A stretch of 64,000 nt of DNA from Micromussa lordhowensis (Eukaryota; Cnidaria; Anthozoa; Scleractinia; Lobophylliidae): positions 31,414,022-31,478,021 of the forward strand of contig OZ026596.1 in NCBI GenBank assembly GCA_964020085.1, given 5' to 3'. This document shows positions 1-12,717 of the stretch, one piece after another. Positions within the stretch are counted from its first letter, which is position 1, and every line of letters begins with the position of its first letter. The notes below the pieces were generated by a model. That model saw only the letters and a program-made list of their open reading frames with translations. It had not been told where the DNA came from and did no database searches. A program made the position numbers and the translations under genes.

Positions 1-1151
1 TGATGGATGGACTACCTTTTGTGAGGTGATTACTTCATTTTGTATTTCATTTTTAATCCCTCTTGGTAGTTGATTGGCTCCAACGCATGGAATACGTGTA
101 TTTTCTTCCCCTAAGGTGTCGCTGCCAACAGCTTTTGTCACATGCAATGTGCTAATATATCAAAACATTCAGCTCTGGAGAAATTCCTAAAGCATTGTTT
201 ATATTCAGCGTATGATTTGCTTTCCTTGTGTTTGACACTGATCCCTGGTATAATTGACACTTATTTCAGTATCAAACCTTTACCTTAAGTGGTTTGCCTT
301 AACTTCGAGTTGAGAAGCATTGTGTTCGTCACATTGGCACGGATTAAGATTGTCAGCGTTGTGTGCCAACAAAGAGAGCTATTGGAAAACACACAACTGA
401 GGGAAAAAGTTTGGTTGCCCATAGCAACCTGTTGTTGACCCATTCCTTCTACAATTTACTTTCCTGTTACCCAGGCTGCCAGAGGCTTACTTCGCGCGTT
501 ACGTTTCCGTTGTGACGCGCGCAAAAACCAAATATACACTTAAATTCTGTTACGTATTCTTCTCGCTAAGTAACCGTGGCTCTAACTTCTCGCACACGGC
601 TAAATTAAACATCGACAGGTATTTAAAACAAAGGGAAAAATTTCCTTGTGAAAGCAGCGCTTTGTTCAATAATATGGCCCACTGCCATCTTAATTCAAAT
701 GCAAATTATTTCATACTATGGCAGTGGCCGATTGATCCTTTGGGGATGGAACAAGTCCAATTTGTTTGACGCAAATCACATGAAATATTTACACTTTATT
801 TTCATGACAAGTTATTACTCTTGTATGTTGTAACTCTAGACTTAAGATGTACAAGGTTGTAGCCTAAGAGACAGTTCTTTTTTGTTTTATTAGCATTTAT
901 TACTCATTTTGTGTTCTTCGCAATGAATAGTGGGGACATTCCATTCAGCTGCACATTAACGACACGTAAAAAAAACTTTAATCATCATCTTCATGATTCA
1001 TTTATTTGGATCGTGCCCAGATCTATCAACTTTTATGTAAATCTCTAAGAAGCATTTCACTTTAAATTGGGGACAGATCCAGGATTTATGCAGTTTGTAA
1101 TTGATTTGAGAAGGTTGAGTGGTCGAGACAAAAAGCGCGCGCCGTAATTAC
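1..1151. other. Left-edge non-coding stretch
   Basis: No supported gene or repeat was found here. The open frames are short, lack splice-consistent neighbours and have no protein-like composition. The stretch is AT-rich and may be intergenic or intronic to a gene outside the window. Confidence 0.4.
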
Positions 1152-1527
1152 CAATAGGGAGTTTAAGAAGCTACTACGGCAACGTCGAGGACAACGTCGA
1201 TTAAAAAACGAATTTATATTTTACCTAAGAATCTCGCGGTACTCTAAAGTCATTTAGTTTGTTTGTCACTGTCAAAACTATGACGAAACTGAATCTGGGA
1301 CATGGCGATAAATTTGATATAGAAATTTAAAAAATTAGCCGTCGTGGTTCACGTTCTTCGGACAACGCAGAATTTGGTCATTTCACGTTGTTGTTTTACA
1401 GAGGACGGCTAAGAAATGTACCAAGAATTATAACGCACGTGCACAGTCATTGTTCTGCTCATTAAACCTTTTGTTTAGCGACGTTCCCGTTGCCGTTGCC
1501 GTCGTGGTTTTCTTAAACTCCCTAATG
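1152..1527. mobile_element. Short TIR element (MITE-like)
   Basis: The motif AGGGAGTTTAAGAA at 1156-1169 recurs in inverted form at 1510-1523. Further similarity extends inwards: GCTACTACGGCAACG on the left against CGTTGCCG...GGTTTTC on the right, both rich in ACGGCAACG. The interior has no open frame. This fits a non-autonomous DNA transposon of about 375 bp. The family is unknown. Confidence 0.6.
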
Positions 1528-1958
1528 ACTGACCCTAGGGTAGAACCCAGGTCACAGTGTAGAGACGCGCCAAAAACAAACCGGTAGGACGACACTTTCC
1601 CACACCCTCCACCCCTACGCTTATTCCGCCTTGCTGACTTGTTCTCTTGCTTGAAAAAAATTTAAAAAAACCTATTACAACATAAGCTAGCTGTTGAAAA
1701 AAATTCAGTGAGCTTTCGTTGTTACGGTTTGATTCCCTGGTTGTCAAGGAATGTTCTAATGCGTTTTCCGCTAATTTGAATCTTAAGTTTTACTTGCAAA
1801 AGTACCAAGGTATCATCTTTTATTTACATACAACTTGTTAATCTTTCATAACTGCATTTTTCCATTCGACTTTTTCTGGCACCCCATTTTTTGAAGACAT
1901 CCAGCGTAAGTGCGTGCGCAACTTCGAAGCACAGAAAAAACATCTCTGGCACAAGACC
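1528..1958. other. Non-coding stretch before small ORF
   Basis: No gene is supported. It holds A/T runs around 1650-1700 and the upstream sequence of the small membrane ORF that starts at 1959. Confidence 0.35.
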
Positions 1959-2156
1959 ATGACTGACACGATGCAACGTTCCAGAATATTCGATCATCTC
2001 GAGAGACTCTATGCTGGAGACTCTATGCTGGAGTACGTTTCTCTCACCTTTGTAGTGCTTATCATTTACCTTGTGGTTGGCATGTGGGGGATGTTTGTAG
2101 GCAAAGTAATCTACGATCAGTGCTTTTCAGAATCTCGCAGTAGCTGGGAATACTAA
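1959..2156 (+). CDS. Candidate single-pass micropeptide A (65 aa)
   Basis: This is an uninterrupted 65-residue frame from an ATG at 1959. The first 23 residues are charged and polar. A hydrophobic segment of roughly residues 24-50 follows (LEYVSLTFVVLIIYLVVGMW and on), then a short tail containing YDQCFSES and ending WEY. Codon choice is varied and not low-complexity. I recognise no family. Two other small frames in the first 6 kb (4135-4278 and 5698-5880, both minus) have the same layout: a membrane segment, then an aromatic residue and a Q/K-C-F or K-F-C motif, then a polar tail. No intron is needed. Short T-rich frames with hydrophobic character are common by chance, so this is a candidate only. 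Confidence 0.35.
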   Translation: MTDTMQRSRIFDHLERLYAGDSMLEYVSLTFVVLIIYLVVGMWGMFVGKVIYDQCFSESRSSWEY

Positions 2157-4134
2157 ACTTGCAGCTGTTATGAGATGAGAGACAGATCTCCATTTCTCGG
2201 GTATTCATGATCAGTGTCACTCGCTTGGGTAAAATGTCATTGAGCCGATGATTTGTATGAATTCATGGATTTGCTAATCTAATTGGTAAACACAGGTGGC
2301 TTTGGAATTCTCCGTTTGTTCGAGGTCTTTGTTTGTCTAAGCCGAGACTAGTAGGAATCGATCATTTTTCGGGGCGTTTTCGTTGGATATTTCCGGTAAC
2401 GACGAACACAGTCCGCCCATTGTTTTAGAGCGGTTGCAGAGCTGTGGATAGCTCGATGCGGCGGTGGCCGTGTACTTAGGCTAACGCAGACTGAAGTTTG
2501 TGACGTTTTGGAAGGACATGTTAAGTCACAACTTGCTCCAAGCAATACAGACTTAGAGTAAGACCATCATGGAGTGCTCAAACCGGCCAGCTACGCAGGG
2601 TACCGAACGACCGACGTCCGACCAATCAACCAACTAATCAGTCAATCAATCACTTAGTCAGTCAGACATACCATGCACATTTGAAGATGGACATGTGCAA
2701 TTAGATGGACAGTCAGTTACTCAGTTAAGAATTGAGCTTTTCTGTTCGTTCGTCTTACCGAAACGTAACCTTTTTGAAACGTGAATGAGGTGTCATCTTC
2801 ATTTATCAAGAGTTTGATATCATTCAGTTTAAAGCTCTCGCTATACGTTTGAAAGATACATAACGGAATGGAGTGAAATGCGGAAATGCTCCGTATTTTA
2901 TGAAAGTACCTGTAGCGCGGCGACGTTTAGACAACAGGGATCTGGAACGAGCTTGAAAATGTCTAGTGTGATTGTGGAGAGACGAGGAAAGTGGCAATTG
3001 TTTTGGCTCCTAATCTCACTTTTCATCGAAGTGCCTTTATAATTTCAACATTCTGTTCTAATGTACAAGAGATAAAGCTTGTAAATATAACATTTTAGTG
3101 AATGCCTACATGTCAAGCTTAGAGACGCGAGCATAATTAAATGCTATTTTCTTGACGCGTGCTGATTTTAAATGGATCGTTTAACGAATGACAAGTTAAA
3201 AAAGCAATTTAAGCTCTACAATTTAAAATCTGTTGCAGTATAGCTCTTGTAACTCATATAAGATGTAAAAGAACTAGCAAAGATGAAACGAAGTAATTTT
3301 ATTTATTTGTGATTTAAATTTTAAGGTAGAAAGTTGTTTTGTTGTGGAAGAGACATACAGTTTTCCACCTGCTAGCTGCGAGGCCGGGTCAAGACTTATT
3401 GAGGTAGATAGATTGTTAATTTAGAGGTATAATCCGTTTGCGTCCGTATTTATACTTAGATACACAACGTAAGAAAGGGAATAGAGATGACTTGTCATTT
3501 AATGATTCCCCGGACAGATTATCGAGTTAGCCGGAAGGTAATGACATGAAAACAATGTCCATTAAATACAGCACGGTTTCACAGACTCTAATTATAAGTT
3601 TTCCTGGATATGCACAAAGAATAATTTATGCTACAAGAAGACTATTCTAGGATTGAATATGATAAAAATACACCGCTTTTCTATTTGAAAACGAAGAAGC
3701 AAAACCCAAGATATATAACCTTAAAATAATTTACAATAAATACAACTGGATAGTTAATTAAGAGAACATGTATACGGTTTCGAGGCAGGGCTTGTTGACA
3801 GTTCAGCCATCGATTCAATACCATATATTCGTGCTGCAACATCTAACTGAATTCGTAAAGTTTTAAATTCATTCATTTTTTGTCCTGCAATGCTGGGTCG
3901 TTGATAGTGAAGTTCCAGCACCGTCGATTGTATTTTAAATCCTTACTAAAGATGAAGTGCTGGTGAAATTATGAAGTGTTCTTTTCCAGTTCGCAACCCG
4001 TAGAAACGTCTGGAATTTTTTTGAGCGCGATTTCTGCCGGCGTCGGGCGGGGGCCAAAATCCTCTTACAGCTCAGAATCACGTTTCCAAAACTGTTCAAG
4101 TGAAAAACGACGACTACACTGTCGGTTGGTGTCC
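2157..4134. other. Non-coding stretch
   Basis: No supported gene. Around 2620-2665 there is a degenerate AATC/AGTC-rich simple-sequence patch. The rest is AT-rich with no recognisable repeat structure or splice-consistent exons. Confidence 0.35.
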
Positions 4135-4278
4135 TTAAAGGCAATCACTAACGTATCCATTTTCTTGTGGCTGCCCCGCCATGAAACACTGCCCGATAAA
4201 ATAGGCTTGTAAGAGGGCTAATGCTCCAATAAATCCAACTGCCACTACAGCAAGAAAGATTGTGAGTGTTCCAGTCAT
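4135..4278 (-). CDS. Candidate single-pass micropeptide B (47 aa)
   Basis: The first ATG of this open frame is at 4278-4276 on the minus strand and gives 47 residues ending at 4135. Residues 3-29 are almost entirely hydrophobic. They are followed by YFIGQCFMAG and a polar tail ending YVSDCL. The frame stays open upstream to 4329 but without another ATG, so a spliced or longer 5' end is possible. The QCF motif directly after the membrane segment matches candidate A at 1959-2156. Function is unknown, and chance occurrence is not excluded. Confidence 0.33.
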   Translation of the reverse strand: MTGTLTIFLAVVAVGFIGALALLQAYFIGQCFMAGQPQENGYVSDCL

Positions 4279-5697
4279 TGGCCAGCCTTGTTCCGTCCCA
4301 TACGTACAAAGCTTACCCTGTATCTTCAATTTTTATTCTTACCGGTCTATGGTGTTTTTTTTCTGATCCTTTCGACGTTGATTCCGCGTCACGTTTGAAG
4401 GAATGACATTCATTATTTATCATCCGTCATTTAAATGGCTTTCTTTTCGTCTCGCAATGCATGCTCAAAAGTTAGGGAGTGGCCTGCTTAAAGTTATTTC
4501 AGCAATCCACGGAGCAGTTATGTAACATTGTTTGGCTGAAATCTTTGCGCTGGCCAATGTAGTATATGCCTACAGTCGGAACTGGCCGAAACACCTCATC
4601 TATACCTGAATTATTCGAGTCAAAATCGAAACCTGCACGTAAGCTAACAGACACCTAGAGTTTATTTTCGTTTGTTATGTAAATTGCGACCGTGTGTGCA
4701 TGCAGGTAGTATGCCAAATAAAAGACACGCAAAAAATTTATTAAGGAGCGCGTGCATTTTCTCAAGGAAGACTTAAGGATTCCTCAGCATTTCGAACTCA
4801 TGATCGAAAGATATATATTAAAAGAAAAGGAATTATTTTTACTTCCATCATCTTTATAAAATAACTATTATTTCGTACAAGAAAGTCTTTAACAAAGCAT
4901 CTTAGTTGGAATATTTTTCTGCCTTATGCCACAAGCTTGTGGTATTTAAAGATGTGGAAACCATCAAACTGAAGGATTTTTTTAATTTAAATGCTGTAAA
5001 CTGTCGTCAAATTCTGAGAAAGCAAACGGTCGTAGCAGGTGGCAGGTGATATCAATATGAAAATATTTGCTGTTAATTATCTCACGTTCGGGCCATGCGA
5101 GTACGTATATTTTCATATAATTGTTATATACCCATGTTTAAGCAAACAGGAGACTTTGACTGCGAACTTTATGTCAGCAAAAATTGTCTTCTCCAATGAT
5201 ACTTTCGGTGTAGCATTTTCCCTTTTTTCGTTGTGCAAAATGCAAATGCATACTTAACCAAACAAGTCACGAGTTTCGTGTTTTCTTTTTAATTTCCCAA
5301 GTTAATATGAGGTACGGTATAAAATATAGAAATCCCCATTTTACAGTGGCTCTTTGCGTCCGACGATTCTTAAAAAACATGAAAATTGCTACTATTAAAT
5401 TTACACTGTAAGCTACATGTACAATTTAAATTTACACTGTAAACAACCAACACCATTTTAAAGCTCAAAATATTCAAAATTGTCCTTACGACTTGCAAAG
5501 TCTCTGCAGTTTAACACAGTTTTCAATTCTACCTTCCGTTTCTAATGTGTCATTTTCTATCCTGAATAGGTCAGAGTTTATCCCTTATAGCTTTAAAGAG
5601 TTTGTTTCACTTAATATAAAGCAGTATAGTTCAGCTGGACTTGTTTTCAAGTATACACTGTTCAGTCTTGTAGACAACAGCCGAGCTCAGTCTTTTC
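4279..5697. other. Non-coding stretch
   Basis: No gene is supported. A short tandem duplication with the core AAATTTACACTGTAA occurs at about 5398-5450. The remainder is AT-rich without recognisable structure. Confidence 0.35.
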
Positions 5698-5880
5698 TCA
5701 GCGATACATCTTTTCTTCTGGGTAAAACTTGACCAAGTAGTAACCACCGGGAACTCGGTACGTGGTCTCACTCTCTTGAAGAGAATTTCCTCTGGCCAGA
5801 CAAAACTTCTTGTACAGGTAGATCTGCACAAACGTGAATGCAGCGAGGGTTCCAACGAAAATTATCTCACATAACACCAT
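5698..5880 (-). CDS. Candidate single-pass micropeptide C (60 aa)
   Basis: This is a 60-residue frame from an ATG at 5880-5878 that sits in a good context (GCAACATGG). Residues 2-21 are hydrophobic and are followed by IYLYKKFCLARG. A 30-residue polar tail then contains YRVPGGYYLVKFYP and ends KMYR. The tail is charged and aromatic, and it looks more protein-like than most chance frames. The topology and the Cys motif next to the membrane segment resemble candidates A and B. The family is not recognised. It could also be a terminal exon of a spliced gene. Confidence 0.42.
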   Translation of the reverse strand: MVLCEIIFVGTLAAFTFVQIYLYKKFCLARGNSLQESETTYRVPGGYYLVKFYPEEKMYR

Positions 5881-7478
5881 GTTGCACGCACTGATGAAGG
5901 CTATCTAAGTTCTGTACGAAGAAACGTGAACTACAGTGTGCCAGTGTTGAAAGCAAAGGCGGCTTTTACTTTACCAAGCAACTTGAAGTTGGCTGACCCA
6001 AGCGATGTTTTTGAAGAACTGACACTAACCTATCGACTTGCGTTGAATATCATTGAATTCTTTGATGCATGCCAATAACGACTCGAAAGGAGGTGCGAGT
6101 GCCAGAAACATTATCTAGCAACAATAGGCCACCTGACAAAGTTCATACAATTTATGAATTTCGATAAAAGAACTGGGTACACAATTCAAGTAAGAATTTT
6201 GTGAGAAGGGTTACCGTCCATGGAACACTGTGAAGATACCAAGGGAAAAGGTGAACGCGATTTCTTAATGATATTCTTTCTACAATACCAACATATACAC
6301 ATTGTTGGTACTAACTAAAGTAAACAATTGGCTCTCTGCCAAACCTTTTGTTACCTAAAGATCGGTCAGACGAATGTACGTTAAAAGCTTCTTTGGAGAA
6401 GGTGCGGCCCCACCCTTATGAGTTCAATATTGTACCCCAGTCCCCTACAAAAGAATAGTAATGGTGACAAACAATGAAGGATGCATCAGTTTTACAACCC
6501 TTAAATCAAGCTTTACCTGGAAAAATATAACACAACTGGAAACAATATCAGCACCAAATGATTTTGTTTTATTTATCTCTATTTACATTTACTGTGGTAA
6601 AGTTATAACATTTAAAAAAATTGCTTGGTCATGATTATCTAAACGGCAAAGGACTAGCCAGTGATAGTCTTTCTAAATTCACAATCATTTTTTTTTTAAA
6701 AGAACCACCTTGTTGCAGAAAAACTGGAATGGAATCAATGTGTATCAGTTGTTTTATCCCGTACCAACAACACTAAGAAAAAAACAATGATCACAAAGCA
6801 TGATTTCTTAATTGCCACGATAGACACCGCAAAATGTTACAAACTTAACATAGATAACGTCAAAGCAGTATAATGCAAATTAACCTACTTTTTCACCTTT
6901 TGCAGTGGTCCAGTTTTCAAATTGGTGAGAAAAAGTTTAGTGTCCACGACAGTGGTCCCATTACAAGGCAGCCATGAAACACACTGTATATAGGTTTACA
7001 CACAATTGCTCAGTCCTTGAAGTTACAGTATGTTAACTTGTATCGCTAACTTCCGCACAACTGTAATCTTTATCTTTCACTTTTGCAGAAATCCATTTTG
7101 CAATTTAGAAACAAAACAACAAAAGCATGTTATTTTTGGTTAAGATAATAAGGCAAAAAATAAACGACCTGGAAAATGATGAAATTAATTTTGAATAATA
7201 CTGGTTTGTAACCAATCCAGAACGAATCAATTGGCAAGAACATAAGAGTTATATTGCTGGAACAACAAAAAAAAACTTGATTAACTAAAATCTGTCGTTG
7301 AAGTCCCTAAATATGGCAACAATCATGCCATGTGAAACCAAGAATAATTTTTTTCTACTCTAGGCTTGTCACTGACAAAGTAACTAACAAAAGCTAATAG
7401 CATCTCATGTCACTTTTAGGATAAGTTTACCCAGGGTCTTCACATTTACTATCAACTAAATCAGTTTACTGGTAAATC
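5881..7478. other. Intergenic stretch downstream of syntenin
   Basis: No gene or defined repeat was seen. It lies 3' of the syntenin gene on the minus strand and is AT-rich. Confidence 0.35.
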
Positions 7479-7488
7479 TTTATTTATT
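7479..7488 (-). promoter_or_regulatory. Probable syntenin polyadenylation signals
   Basis: Two overlapping AATAAA hexamers on the minus strand (TTTATTTATT on plus) lie about 50 bp past the syntenin stop codon at 7534-7536. They imply a very short 3' UTR. This is a sequence match only. Confidence 0.5.
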
Positions 7489-7533
7489 ATATGTTGTAAT
7501 GGCCCTAAAAAAACGGCTATTCTCTGAAGATCT

Positions 7534-10500
7534 TTACAAGTCTGGGATGCTGTGGTCCATAGTCTTCTTAACAAGGCTATCACCCATACTGGAAAAAAAA
7601 AACAGTATAACAAATAGTTAGTGATTTGGTCACTAGATTAGATCACTAACTGTGGTACCCTTTTAAAGCCTGATTTCAACTTCTGCCAGGTATATGTATC
7701 TGTCGATTAATGAGGGCCTACCTAGACCATCAGACAAAAATCAGTCTCCCGTGTTTGTTGGGACTGAGATTTAGGGATAATAATTATCCCTAAATTATCA
7801 TTAATAATACGTTTCTTGCAAATGATATGGTTCTGATCAGATTATGTTTGACGCTTGACTTTGTGTTGGGGGCTAGGTAGGGTCATTATGTTGGATTCTT
7901 ACAAGACTCTTTTGCATCTCTAGTGCACCTCTGTCCACCCAATAGTATCAAACGTTTACAAAATGCTGGGCAGGGGTAGGTTACCTCCAATGGGCTAGTC
8001 CCATCTAAGGAAAGAACCAAACTCCTGGTTGTGCTACTAGAACTGGAAGGGCTACATGAAAGTTTAACACGAAAAACAGGATCTAATTAAAAAAGCCGAT
8101 AATTTGCTATATACTCATTACCCGCCTGCATAATATTGTTAACATAATTTTTACAAGATATCACAAGTTGATCACTCTTGGGAAATTTTTAAGGATAAAA
8201 TCATTTATATAAAGTACAGTGATACATACCACTTGATCATGTGGTCAAAAATAAAAGTTGGAATGATTGTCAGTGTGATTGTCTGGCTGCCCTTTTCAAG
8301 AATTTCTTTAATTTCCTTATCCTGTAAAACAAGAACAATAACAAGAAGTCAACAATTGTATTCCAATGACTTCCTTCCACATCACTGCCACATGATAGAG
8401 AGGAGGACACAAGGAGGAATACCATATCAGATGGATTGCCTACAATATCGTATTATACATGTATGGCTAGCTCTGTGAGTGGACAGGACAAATCAAATCC
8501 TGCACTGTATCTTGCCCGCTCGGGACTACCTGCCTTGTTCCGCAAGAAGAATTTCCCCGAAAGCCATATAATAAATCCTTTATTGACCAAGCTTGTTCGG
8601 TCAAGATGGCTTGATATTGGCCTCATTCTTTTTTGCGTGTTTATGAACCTTGACTCCGTCTTGGTCCATAAACACGCAAAAAAAAAACTCAGCCAATATC
8701 CAGCCATCTTGACCGAACAAGCTTGGTCAGTAACCCATATATATTGCATGTACCTAAGAACAATATTTATAATAATTTGAACTTTTGTGTTGGCTGTTAT
8801 TTAACAACTGGGTGTCTCCTTTAGCTTATGTACATGTATGATCTTGCTTACCTTGAGTCCCACAACATTCTGTCCATTCACTTCAACAAGGTTGTGCTCA
8901 ATCAGTAGTCCATTCCTGCACAAAAAGGAAAACATAAGTACATGTACCTGTATGTACATACATGTATGCTAGATAAAATCAAATTGGTCGAACAACACAC
9001 AGTAACAGCAGGTAGGGCTGGTCCAATATCCATATCTTTCCGGCTTGATTTACAGTAGTTGGAAAGTTGTAAAAACTTGCCATGTGTAAGTTGAATTTTT
9101 TAACATTTGGTCAACATTTCAAGATGGCTTTGAATTCCCCAAAGTGTTGTCTTTTGATCATTTTCAATCTTATTCTAGTCATCTCAACTGTAACTGCTTG
9201 TTGTAACAGCTGATGACTTTGAATGACAGCCCTGAGCTTTTGGCTGTTTTCTCCAGGATTGTGTGAATGTGAGGTGGGTGTGATATGACATGGGCTTATG
9301 TGGTAGCATGGTAGCATGTGCTTCTACACACAATCTGACCTACATGTACATGTACATGTCCACAACTAAACTGAAATAACGAATAAATAATTGTAATTTT
9401 CGTGACTGAATTATAAATTAACGCATATATCCATTTACCTTGCTGCAGATGAGTCTTTGGCAATCTGAGTGATTTTGCCATTTTTGAACACAAATCCTAC
9501 ATGGCCAGCACTATCCTTCTGCAGAACAATTGTCCGTTCAAATGGTCTAGAAAGTAACAGCAATACTTTGTCAATCACATAGCAGAGAATTGCCAAAGCA
9601 GTAATTAAAAGCAGTATTCTACAATAAGAGCTTGTGGCAGGTGCAAGAACTATGAATGGCTGAAACTAGTACAATTTGGTGACTAAGTTTTAGACTTGAA
9701 ATTAGTGTTATCAGGGGCAACTTACCTTGCTTCCATTGGTAAAAATATCAACGGCCGTGGACTACTTTTGCATTACCTATAGTATAACTTTGTGCATTTT
9801 GCTGCCAATGACGTCTAAGGATGACAAGTTGCCGCTGGAAATGGAGCCAGTTGCCAATGACAACAACACAATTTTGATGTTAAAAATGGGGTTACCAAAC
9901 TTTCATCATGCCTTACTCAACTGATAATAAACAATCATTGGATGAGGTTTTTGTGATATCCAGAATAATCGAGGTACATGTAAGGGTTATCAGCCGAAGC
10001 CGAAGGCCAAGGCTGATAACCCTTACCGAGACCTTGATTATTCTGGATATCACAAAAACGGAATCTAATAATTGTTTTATTATTATTATGTTTTTGCTTC
10101 TTCACTGACGGCAAGCAACACAAAGCGTGCAAACTTGACATGATTACCCTTAGAAATCACGCACTGTGGTCATACATGACATGATAACCCGTGACCTTGA
10201 GTGACCTCGACATAATAATTGTGTAATCTGCAGTTATGACGTCACGAGCGCTGATTTCAAAAATTCACTGTAGGCTTTCGGCCAATCAGAAAAGAATTAG
10301 AGAGTTGAATGTATAATAATCATAGTAAAATCAGTGTTGAGTGTTCTGAGGAGTGTAACTTAACCACATACTTGCGCACATCTTGCATTGTGCTCAGATT
10401 GAGCATGGCACTGTTCATATACTTATTTACATTGATTTACATTGTGTATGTGGTTACTAGTTACATTGTAATTTCTGCCCAAGTGCCCAAGGCAAACTGC

Positions 10501-12717
10501 TCAGAAAAGTGCAATGCACTAAATAACATGACTGAAGCATTGCATCTGGTACACTATAGCTTGAGGCCTTAGATCATTATCCCAAGGCAAAAAAAAAGAA
10601 CTGTGACAATGATAATATGATGATGATAACAACAACAATAATCTGGGGATTTGATAATTCTAGTAGTTGATGTCATGGAATCCTATGCATGCAGGCTTGC
10701 AAATACAAAGACAAGTGCAGTTTAGAGTGCTTATAATGCAGGTAAAACAAAGATGAACTTCTAACCTGTCTCTGACAGCAAAGACTACTCTCTGAGCAGA
10801 AGCATTCTTCAAAATCTTCATCACTTTATCACTGCTGTAACCAGCCAAAGTTTCACCATCAATCTGTAGAATCTGGTCACCAAATCTCAAACCTCCCAAG
10901 GCAGCGGGCGAGTTAGCATGGACATATTGTACAAACACACCCTTGTTAATGTCTCGCACACGTAGACCGACTTTTCCACTGCCGTCCTTGCAGAGAACAA
11001 CCTCACGGATGCCTTGTTTGATCTCAGAACGGCGGATGGCAAGGTTATTATCACCAGTTACCGGAGCAACCATTCCGCTGGTGTGAGGTACAACAGCACC
11101 TTGAGGTCTTGGCACCACTGCAGTTGTCTACAGAAAAACATGCAAAATGAAATCTATCAGTACGTGCTGTATCATCCTCAGATGCGATTTTCAGATAAAG
11201 ACTTCACTCTTGGTTAATAAGTAGCTAGTAAAACCATATAAATTTTGCTTAAAGAAAAGATGTATGATGTGAGTGTTGACATTAAATTAGAAAATGTATC
11301 TACGATGTACCCATAATCAGGTTGACTACAAGTCTATAGTACCCCAAGTAAACAGAGATTGCAAAGCATCAACGAGCTTAGCACACATGATTGACATTTG
11401 CTTACTAATTATCCATCCTATGTGATGATCAAAACACTACTCACATATCCTGGAACATGTTGCCTGACAGCTTCTTCAGAAACAGCGAGACCCATGTAGT
11501 CGTTAAGTGAGGGATACAGACTTCTTGTTGGGGCTGGTCCTGGAGCAGGTGCTGCAGCTTGCGGCTTGAAAGGGAATGGAAACATTCATATTAGTTACTT
11601 GCCAAAGTCACTTGCATATTCTAGTTCCTAAATCTATGTGATAATATTCTGTTTCAATTTGATACATACTATTCTCTGATCAATAGATACATTAAATTCA
11701 TCAATGGTCAAGCTTTCATGGAAAACTTTGCACACAAAAAATGACTACAGTATTTCGACGAAAGCCTGTAATTTCAATCATCATGACATTAATTAGCAAA
11801 GTCAGAAAGTGTTTATGAGACTGGACAATTGTACATGTAGCCCAAGTTTGTGCAACAATTTTCCCTGAGGTTTGTGTAAAAAAAATAAGAAAACAAGTTT
11901 TTAAGAAGCTAAACATAAACCAAATTCAATATTTACCACATTAAACTTTATTTTAAACGGTATAAATATCACTGCATTTTTGTTGTTTATTTTCTGCTAT
12001 GATGTCATTCAATTCTGCCTCTATATAAAATATATAAGCTTACATTATGTACTCGCATCAAATTAAATGGCAAGCTTAGATGACATAAAAAGGTCTACTT
12101 TCTGGTCTATCCCGATTCCGGTAATAAAATTGTGTAAGATCGGGAGTTATCGGGCAAGTTAGGGGGCACTTAAATTTTCCTTCGTTGTCACTGTACTCAC
12201 TGCATATCCAATAGCTGGTTGTTGAGCTCGAGCATGCAGGACCTAGAAACAGAAAAGGAATGAAAGATTGTACATTTACTTAAACGGAAATCGAAAGTGT
12301 GCTAATTACGTAGTGGAACGGTTCCCAAATAGAAATTTTAAGGCGTTTGAGCTATTGGTGAAAGGAGATAGATTTCTCCACCAATCTATTGTGCGCAGCT
12401 TGTACATGTAGATCCAGACAGATTCTAGTTTGCAACAAGCTATATATTCAACAAATCATGACTCAATGAAGTTGATTCCTTCACACAGCATTTGCTACAC
12501 TTGAGATCTAACGTACAATCGACAAGCTTCAGCCTACGGTAACATACAGTTCTTTTATAAACTCCCAGGGTATCAAAATTCAAGCTTCAGCTGTCTCAAG
12601 CTCGTTCGTTTGTCCCATCTTGAAATTTGGTCTGTAGCAAAATTATAAGCATATAAATACCTGTGCTTGGGCCATCTGGTCGACTTTCATATCTTCTAAG
12701 GAAGGATACAGAGACAT
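7534..12717 (-). CDS. SDCBP: Syntenin-like tandem PDZ adaptor (8 exons, 299 aa)
   Basis: Exons on the minus strand, 5' to 3': 12717-12661, 12242-12201, 11564-11445, 11127-10766, 9546-9439, 8915-8852, 8321-8230 and 7588-7534. All junctions are GT-AG, the phases join, and the sum is 900 nt (299 residues; human syntenin-1 has 298). The N-terminus carries LYPSL at residues 3-7 and again at 49-53. This motif class in syntenin binds ALIX. PDZ1 spans about 113-193 (carboxylate loop KVGLRV). PDZ2 spans about 197-275 (loop HVGFVF). The conserved tail runs through MDHSIPDL. The family is a membrane-associated cytosolic scaffold that binds syndecan tails and PIP2 and acts in exosome formation. The start codon is followed by the family-typical MSLYPSLED. 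The gene is divergent from POT1. Introns hold foldback elements at 8584-8729 and 9921-10090. Confidence 0.93.
8584..8729. repeat. Foldback element in syntenin intron 6
   Basis: A left arm at 8584-8621 (starts TGACCAAGCTTGTTCGGTCA) pairs with a right arm at 8692-8729 (ends GAACAAGCTTGGTCA). Inside lies a second hairpin with TGCGTGTTTATG at about 8635-8646 and CATAAACACGCA at about 8678. It is a MITE-like palindromic insertion. Open frames crossing it on both strands are artefacts. Confidence 0.75.
9921..10090. repeat. Palindromic TIR element in syntenin intron 4
   Basis: TTTTTGTGATATCCAGAATAAT (about 9949-9970) is mirrored by ATTATTCTGGATATCACAAAAA (about 10037-10058). An inner arm pair, AAGGGTTATCAGCC and GGCTGATAACCCTT, closes the hairpin. 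Imperfect similarity extends out to about 9921 and 10090. This fits a non-autonomous DNA transposon. Confidence 0.75.

Noticed and set aside
8436..8780. 114-codon plus-strand frame and 98-codon minus-strand frame over the same DNA
   Set aside because: Both run through the palindromic element at 8584-8729; they arise from its symmetric sequence and have no splice-consistent partner.
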